From Euryodendron excelsum (lineage: Eukaryota; Streptophyta; Magnoliopsida; Ericales; Pentaphylacaceae), in NCBI GenBank assembly GCA_033060915.1, contig CM065392.1:10645501-10709500 (forward strand): a stretch of 64,000 nt of DNA, in the 5' to 3' direction. The number at the start of each line of letters is the position of its first letter. Position 1 is the stretch's first letter. Position numbers and translations under genes: made by a program. Of this stretch, positions 59,367 to 64,000 are shown piece by piece. The notes below the pieces were generated by a model, which saw only the letters and a list, made by a program, of their open reading frames with translations, was not told the origin of the DNA and ran no database searches.

Positions 59367-60800
59367 AGGGCAAATTTAGCCTAGGCACATGTATTACATG
59401 CACCAGGTCTATCTAGAATTGCCTATAAATATAGGCCTCCCCCTTTACATATTCTAAAATAAAAGATTGTAACGAAACTCTACACAAACAGCTCCAGAAA
59501 TTCGAAACCCTCTATATATCCCGCCCTCCAAACACTTAGGTCATATTCCACCTCACTCTAGCCCATACACTTCACCTACAAGGCCCCCATGCCATAGAAG
59601 ACCCTATTCCAACCCCTTCCAAGGTCATCCAAGTTTAAGTCTAAGCATCTAATGAAGTTTGAGGGTGTTTGAAGGCAAAAGGTGGTATTCCCTTTTATAT
59701 TTTTGTCATCCCCCACTCCTCTCTTCTCCCTCCTAGCCTACTTAGGTTATTCTCTATTTTAAACCCCATCTTCTACCCTCCATTCTTGCATGCTTGAGAC
59801 AAGAAAGCTCCTAGTTCATGCCTAGAGAAAAGCTAGTGAGAGCCACCAGGTAGGAGAATCTATCACTAGCCTACTTTAAGATAGTACGACCTTAGAGCAT
59901 CTTGATTATGTGGTGTAGCCCCTAGCCTTGTATGAGTTAATGACCCCATTTGCATATGACTATCTTGTTCATGTTTTGTGTGCTTGGCTTTATTTTCATA
60001 TTTACAACTATGTTTTTCAAAACTTGCACTATCCCCATTTCCATGTCATTTTCAAGCTCTATCTCTAAATGTTCTCTTAAAAATGGTTCTAAGAGTTGAT
60101 CCCTTGAAGTTTAGAATAAGACCCCAAGTAATCATGCCTTAGAAAAGCCCTCCATTAATCCCTAACTCATATTTTTGCATCATTGCATTTCAACTTGCAT
60201 AAAAATGGTTTCCAAACTATTTGATTTCTAAGGCTTATATTCTCTTAAGTTTTATGGTTGAAATGGGCCCATAGAACCTTTTCTTGAGTGGTCTCTCTTA
60301 TCATTGGCCATAGGAACCCTAACTTGTTAGAATGGTTTCCTTTTCTAAAAATGGTTTTCAAAACCTTCTTCTTAAACAAGGTTTTCGAAAGTTCATTAAA
60401 AATAGTTTTCCAAAAGTTATCACTACTATGTTAATTTTCAAAGTTCTTACTCTTTTCAAGACAAAGGTTATAATGGTTCTAAGGAAACCTTCTTCGAAAT
60501 GGTTTTCAAACACCAACCATATAAACCATGTACTTGACTAGAGCTAATTTTTATGGAAATGATTTTCAAAAGGTTTGTTTACAAGAGTCCTTTGCATAAT
60601 ATGGTTTGTTTTCTAAAACCCCTTTCAAAAATGCATCAAACCACCTTTCAAAACCAACTCCCAACCCTAGGTTTACTTGACCCTAGTTGTTCAACCTTAT
60701 GTCAACCAAACCCTAGGCTAACCTAACCATAGCTAGTTAACCCTAGGTCACCTCAACCCTACATTAACTTACCCCAAGTTAGTTAACCTTATATCATCTT

Positions 60801-62564
60801 TGTTGAGTCAATGCCTTGATTTTGATGATAACAAAACATGATTAAATGATCTAATAATTCTACTTAGTGTGCAGATGTATTATTAATTAGATCTTGACTT
60901 GAAGCTTATCATAATAGAGGATTTATGATGAAAAGCATGATGAAGTGATGTATTCTACAAAGGTGATATTATAAGAAGAAAAAGAAATCTCAAGTTGATG
61001 AAAATCCTAGATTAAAGATTGATAAGCATGAAAGAATAGCATATTCTACAATGGTGATTTTATAAGAGAATGAAGATGATGGATATCAAAGAAGAAGAAT
61101 GAAAATGATCAAAGTCTTGATTTAAAAGATTGAAGACTTTGAGGACTTGAAGATATCTTGCAAGAATGGAAAAAGAAGAGACCAACTCAAAAACATAAAA
61201 GCTTTCTTGATAGATTTAAAGATGTCTTGAAGACATGGAAGGAATCACAAGACTTGGAAAACTTTCTTGGAAGAGTTGTTGAAGTCCATGGAGAAGCCAT
61301 GTTGATTGAAGAAATGAAAATTCTAAGTCATGGAAGCTCTCTTGAAGATCTTGAAGAAGACTTGAATCAATGGATGAAGCTATGATAATGGAAGAGCTCT
61401 ACAAGTGATGAAAATGAAGAAAATTCACCTTGAATGGATTGAAGATGTTCTTGGAGTCATCTAATCTTGAAGAAGTGTTTGCAAGCTTTAAAAAGCCTAT
61501 TTAGATGATCCTTGAAGAGATTGGAAGCTTTGAAAAAGAATGAAGAAAAGTTGCAAAAATATGGGTTTTTGGTAAAAAGAGTCGACCCCTCAAGCAAAAA
61601 GAGTCGACTCATTCGAACAGAGCCTTGGATTTGTGCTGGAGACTCAAAAGAGTCGACTCCTGGCCAAAAAGAGTCGACTCATTGCAACAGAGAACAACAA
61701 TTTTGCAGACTGCTGAAAAGAGTCGACTCCTGGGACAAAAGAGTCGACTCATTTGGACAGTGACTTGAAAAATCTGCTGAAATACAAAAAGAGTCGACTC
61801 ATTGTGAAAAGAGTCGACCCCTAGACCGTAACGGCTAGTTTTCTGACAGACGGTATGGGCAAAACTGCAACCAAATCTTTTCCCATACTTCTCCAACGGC
61901 TAGAATCGATCCATACCTATATATATGAGATACATACAGCTTCAAAGAAGAAGAGAAGAGCAATCATACCATTCATATCAAGTGCTTGAAGCTGAAAATC
62001 ACCTGTACCTAACTGCCACATATTTTTGCTGAGTGTTTAAAGTTATCCATTGAGTTGTATTCATTCATATACTCACTAGGAGAGTCACTCTTTGTATAAT
62101 CTTCATTCATTCTCGTTTGGGTGGGTTTGTAACCTTGTAAGTTTGAGTGTTCTTGGGAAAAACACTTGTAAGTTTAAGAGAAGCTTGGACAAAATCTCTT
62201 GGGTTTTGAAAGCTTGGGAAGAAGCTTTTGTAAGAGTGAGCTGGGCACTCGTGGCACAACCAGCGGCTGTGTAAGGAGTATTGCATAGTGGAATTCCTTC
62301 GAAAGGATCGAAGAAGAGAGGACGTAGGCAAGGTTGGTCGAACCTCTATAAATCTGGTGCATATTTCTTCTGCCTCTGTTTTGCTTACTTGATCATTATG
62401 CATGCTTGCAAATACTTGTTTTAATGTACACTTCATTTGCTTGATACATATACTTTGATTATTTGTTACTAAAATACATAAATGATTTTTTAGTTAAAAT
62501 TCTTGTTAAAAATTCTATAAAACCCAATTCACCCGCCCTCTTGGGTTGCCTACTTGGACCAACA
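60801..62564 (+). mobile_element. SIRE-like copia solo LTR, 1764 bp, perfect 5-bp TSD
   Basis: Starts TGTTGAGTCAATGCCTTGAT with TTTTGATGATAACAAAAC, and ends CCTCTTGGGTTGCCTACTTGG then ACCAACA. These are the hallmark ends of SIRE/Maximus-type copia LTRs. Exact duplication ATCTT at 60796-60800 and 62565-62569. A TATATATA at 61919-61926 lies after the palindrome array. It interrupts the AACCCTAGG minisatellite of the long LTR. The small frames inside are not genes. Confidence 0.9.
61579..61820 (+). repeat. 71-bp tandem repeats with eight GAGTCGA(C) palindromes
   Basis: GAGTCGACTC or GAGTCGACCC occurs at 61579, 61601, 61650, 61671, 61720, 61741, 61791 and 61811. These form pairs 20-22 bp apart, repeated every 70-71 bp (four repeats), about 100-340 bp upstream of the putative LTR TATA box. 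Confidence 0.9.
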
Positions 62565-64000
62565 ATCTTAACCCTAGGTCAACCGAATCAAAGTTAGTTA
62601 ATCCTAGGTCAATCCAACCATAGTTCAACTTAACCTAGTTGTCCAAACCCTAGGTTAACCTAACCTTAGTTATAACCTTAGGCCACCTTGATCCTAGGTT
62701 AACCTAACACTAAAATAGTTAACCTTAGGTCACCCTAACCTTAGGTCAACCCAACCTAAGTTATTAAGGTTCAAGGTTCCAATTCAAATACCCTTTTTTC
62801 AATAATCTTTCAACTCAAAGACAATTCTCATAACATATTTTCAAAACATCCCACTCTCTTACGATTTCAAAAATCAATTCTAAAACCTTTTCGAATATCC
62901 CCACACTCTATGCCTCCAAGAAGTTCTCTTAAATTCGTCTCAACTAAAATGGCTAGACACTTAAACATTTTTCAAAAGCCATTTTCAAAATATTTTCAAA
63001 AACTCACAATCCTAAGATATCCATACCCTTTTATGGTTAGAGATTCCAAGGGAAGGTGAAACATTAAGTACAACCTTCAAGGTTGTCCATATTAGGGTTC
63101 CAAAGCCCTAGGTATTTTCAAAAATCACTTTCAAAAGCTTTTCAAAGATAAGTTTATTAAAGCACTTCAAAACCTTACCTCCAAGGTTTTCAAAACAAGA
63201 CTTCAAAATATTTTCAAAACTCTCTTCAGTTATTACAAAGCTTTTCCAATGCTTTCTTGAGTCGTCTAAAAAACATTTCAAAACTCCCCGAGTTAGTCCC
63301 AAAATTATTGAAAACCATCTTCAAATTCAATTTCAAAAACACTTCCAAAACTCCCAAGTTCTACTTCGAAGGTATTTTTCTAAACTCTCAAGTTCTCTTG
63401 CTTCGAAGACCACAAAGTATCTTCAAATCTTTCCAAAGACCTCAATGTGTCTTCAAAACTTTCTAAAGGCCCTAATGCTCCTCTTTTCCTATCGGGCTCT
63501 TGCCCGAACTACGAATAACCTGATCTTCGCCAAATGAGATACGTAGGCAATCTAAAATGGTGCGGTCATAACTCTTATTTCTACCCAAATTCCCTTTCCA
63601 AAACTTTCTGTCCATCCTAGATTTTTATTTCAAATTCTATCAAACTTCCACGTTAATCAAACATCTTTCTCAAGACTTGCATCATATATCATTCATCCAA
63701 AAAGTGATGATCAAATCCTGTTTTCAAAACTCTAAAGTGGATATTATGTAGATAATAGTAATAGGTTATTCTAGTGAGTGAACAAATGGTGATTAGACAT
63801 GTAGGTACCGAAAGGGCGGGTAGGGTGATGATCTTAGGATATCTTCCCTACATGTAATTAACCCCCGGACTATAGATTTTTTTTTTTGAAAGACCAAAAT
63901 AGAGTTATTTACAAAAAAGGGCTCAAAATTTTTCAAAGGTTTCCAAACAACCTATCTTCTTAAAAGCCCTCTCTCGAGGGAGTTTTCCAAAACCTTTTTC

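Larger units (their letters stand above)
57608..64000 (+). mobile_element. Long Tat/Ogre-type LTR, copy 2, runs past the window end
   Basis: Collinear with 38572-42565 and continuing well beyond it. It includes a TATA box at 59424, the CCATAGAAGACCC block, the AACCCTAGG minisatellite, long TTTCAAAA-rich sequence and a 63.5-kb block CCCGAACTACG..CTGATCTTCGCC..GAGATACGTAGGCA. That block is a recurrent signature of downstream LTR regions in plant gypsy elements. Without the 1764-bp inserted solo LTR at 60801-62564, more than 4.6 kb is LTR-like and no gag or pol has begun by position 64000. Confidence 0.7.

Noticed and set aside
61158..61385. Lys/Glu-rich 75-codon frame
   Set aside because: Within the solo LTR, arising from GAAGA-rich sequence; no family resemblance.
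1..64000. CRISPR array, tRNA or rRNA genes
   Set aside because: No regular repeat-spacer array, cloverleaf or rRNA signature seen; the tRNA-like boxes at 16.5 and 48.6 kb belong to SINE-like repeats.

Overview
This is nuclear DNA of a flowering plant, most likely a eudicot. Split genes with GT..AG introns encode a plant-type pyruvate kinase and a plastid-type cystathionine beta-lyase, and the repeats are typical plant families: Ty1-copia, Athila and Tat/Ogre Ty3-gypsy, L1 LINE, tRNA-derived SINE, Mutator-like, hAT and Tourist-like elements. I cannot name the species. All calls come from reading translations, splice sites, terminal repeats and target-site duplications (TSDs) by eye.

Layout. 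1-1515: decayed copia pol with a short 3' LTR. 1765-5730: the last seven visible exons of a cytosolic-type pyruvate kinase; earlier exons would lie to the left of the window. 5731-11500: intergenic DNA with a 1.3-kb tandem duplication and a roughly 1-kb terminal-inverted-repeat element that carries a coding-like block. 11602-28822: a complete 13-exon cystathionine beta-lyase gene (1404 bp CDS, 467 aa) spread over 17.2 kb. Its introns hold a 2.3-kb solo LTR, a LINE relic with a SINE inside it, three hAT-type elements and several Tourist-like MITEs. 29312-33848: a 4.5-kb Mutator-like element with about 190-bp inverted repeats, a 10-bp TSD and a broken transposase gene.

From about 35.5 kb to the end nearly everything is nested LTR retrotransposon. 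There is a copia gag relic (35.5-36.3 kb). An Athila-like element (36.4-45.2 kb) is interrupted by a 4-kb LTR of another family. After a mixed stretch with a Tourist-like MITE comes an internally deleted copia element (47.9-49.5 kb). A small secreted-protein gene with one frame break (49.7-50.1 kb, minus strand) directly abuts the LTR of a minus-strand Tat-type element (50.1-57.6 kb). That element has RNase H and integrase on the minus strand, a 3' minisatellite and an apparent antisense ORF, and it is itself interrupted by a SIRE-like solo LTR. From 57.6 kb to the end lies a second copy of the very long LTR seen at 38.6 kb, itself interrupted by another SIRE-like solo LTR with a perfect TSD.

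The two housekeeping enzymes are metabolically separate: pyruvate kinase makes pyruvate and ATP in glycolysis, while cystathionine beta-lyase makes homocysteine for methionine in the plastid. No CRISPR array, tRNA or rRNA gene was seen. Nothing here is a clearly new functional system. The most unusual items are the Tat element with its antisense ORF and gene-abutting LTR, the paired-palindrome minisatellite inside SIRE-like LTRs, the possible gene-fragment-carrying element at 10.1-11.1 kb, and the intact architecture of the Mutator-like element.
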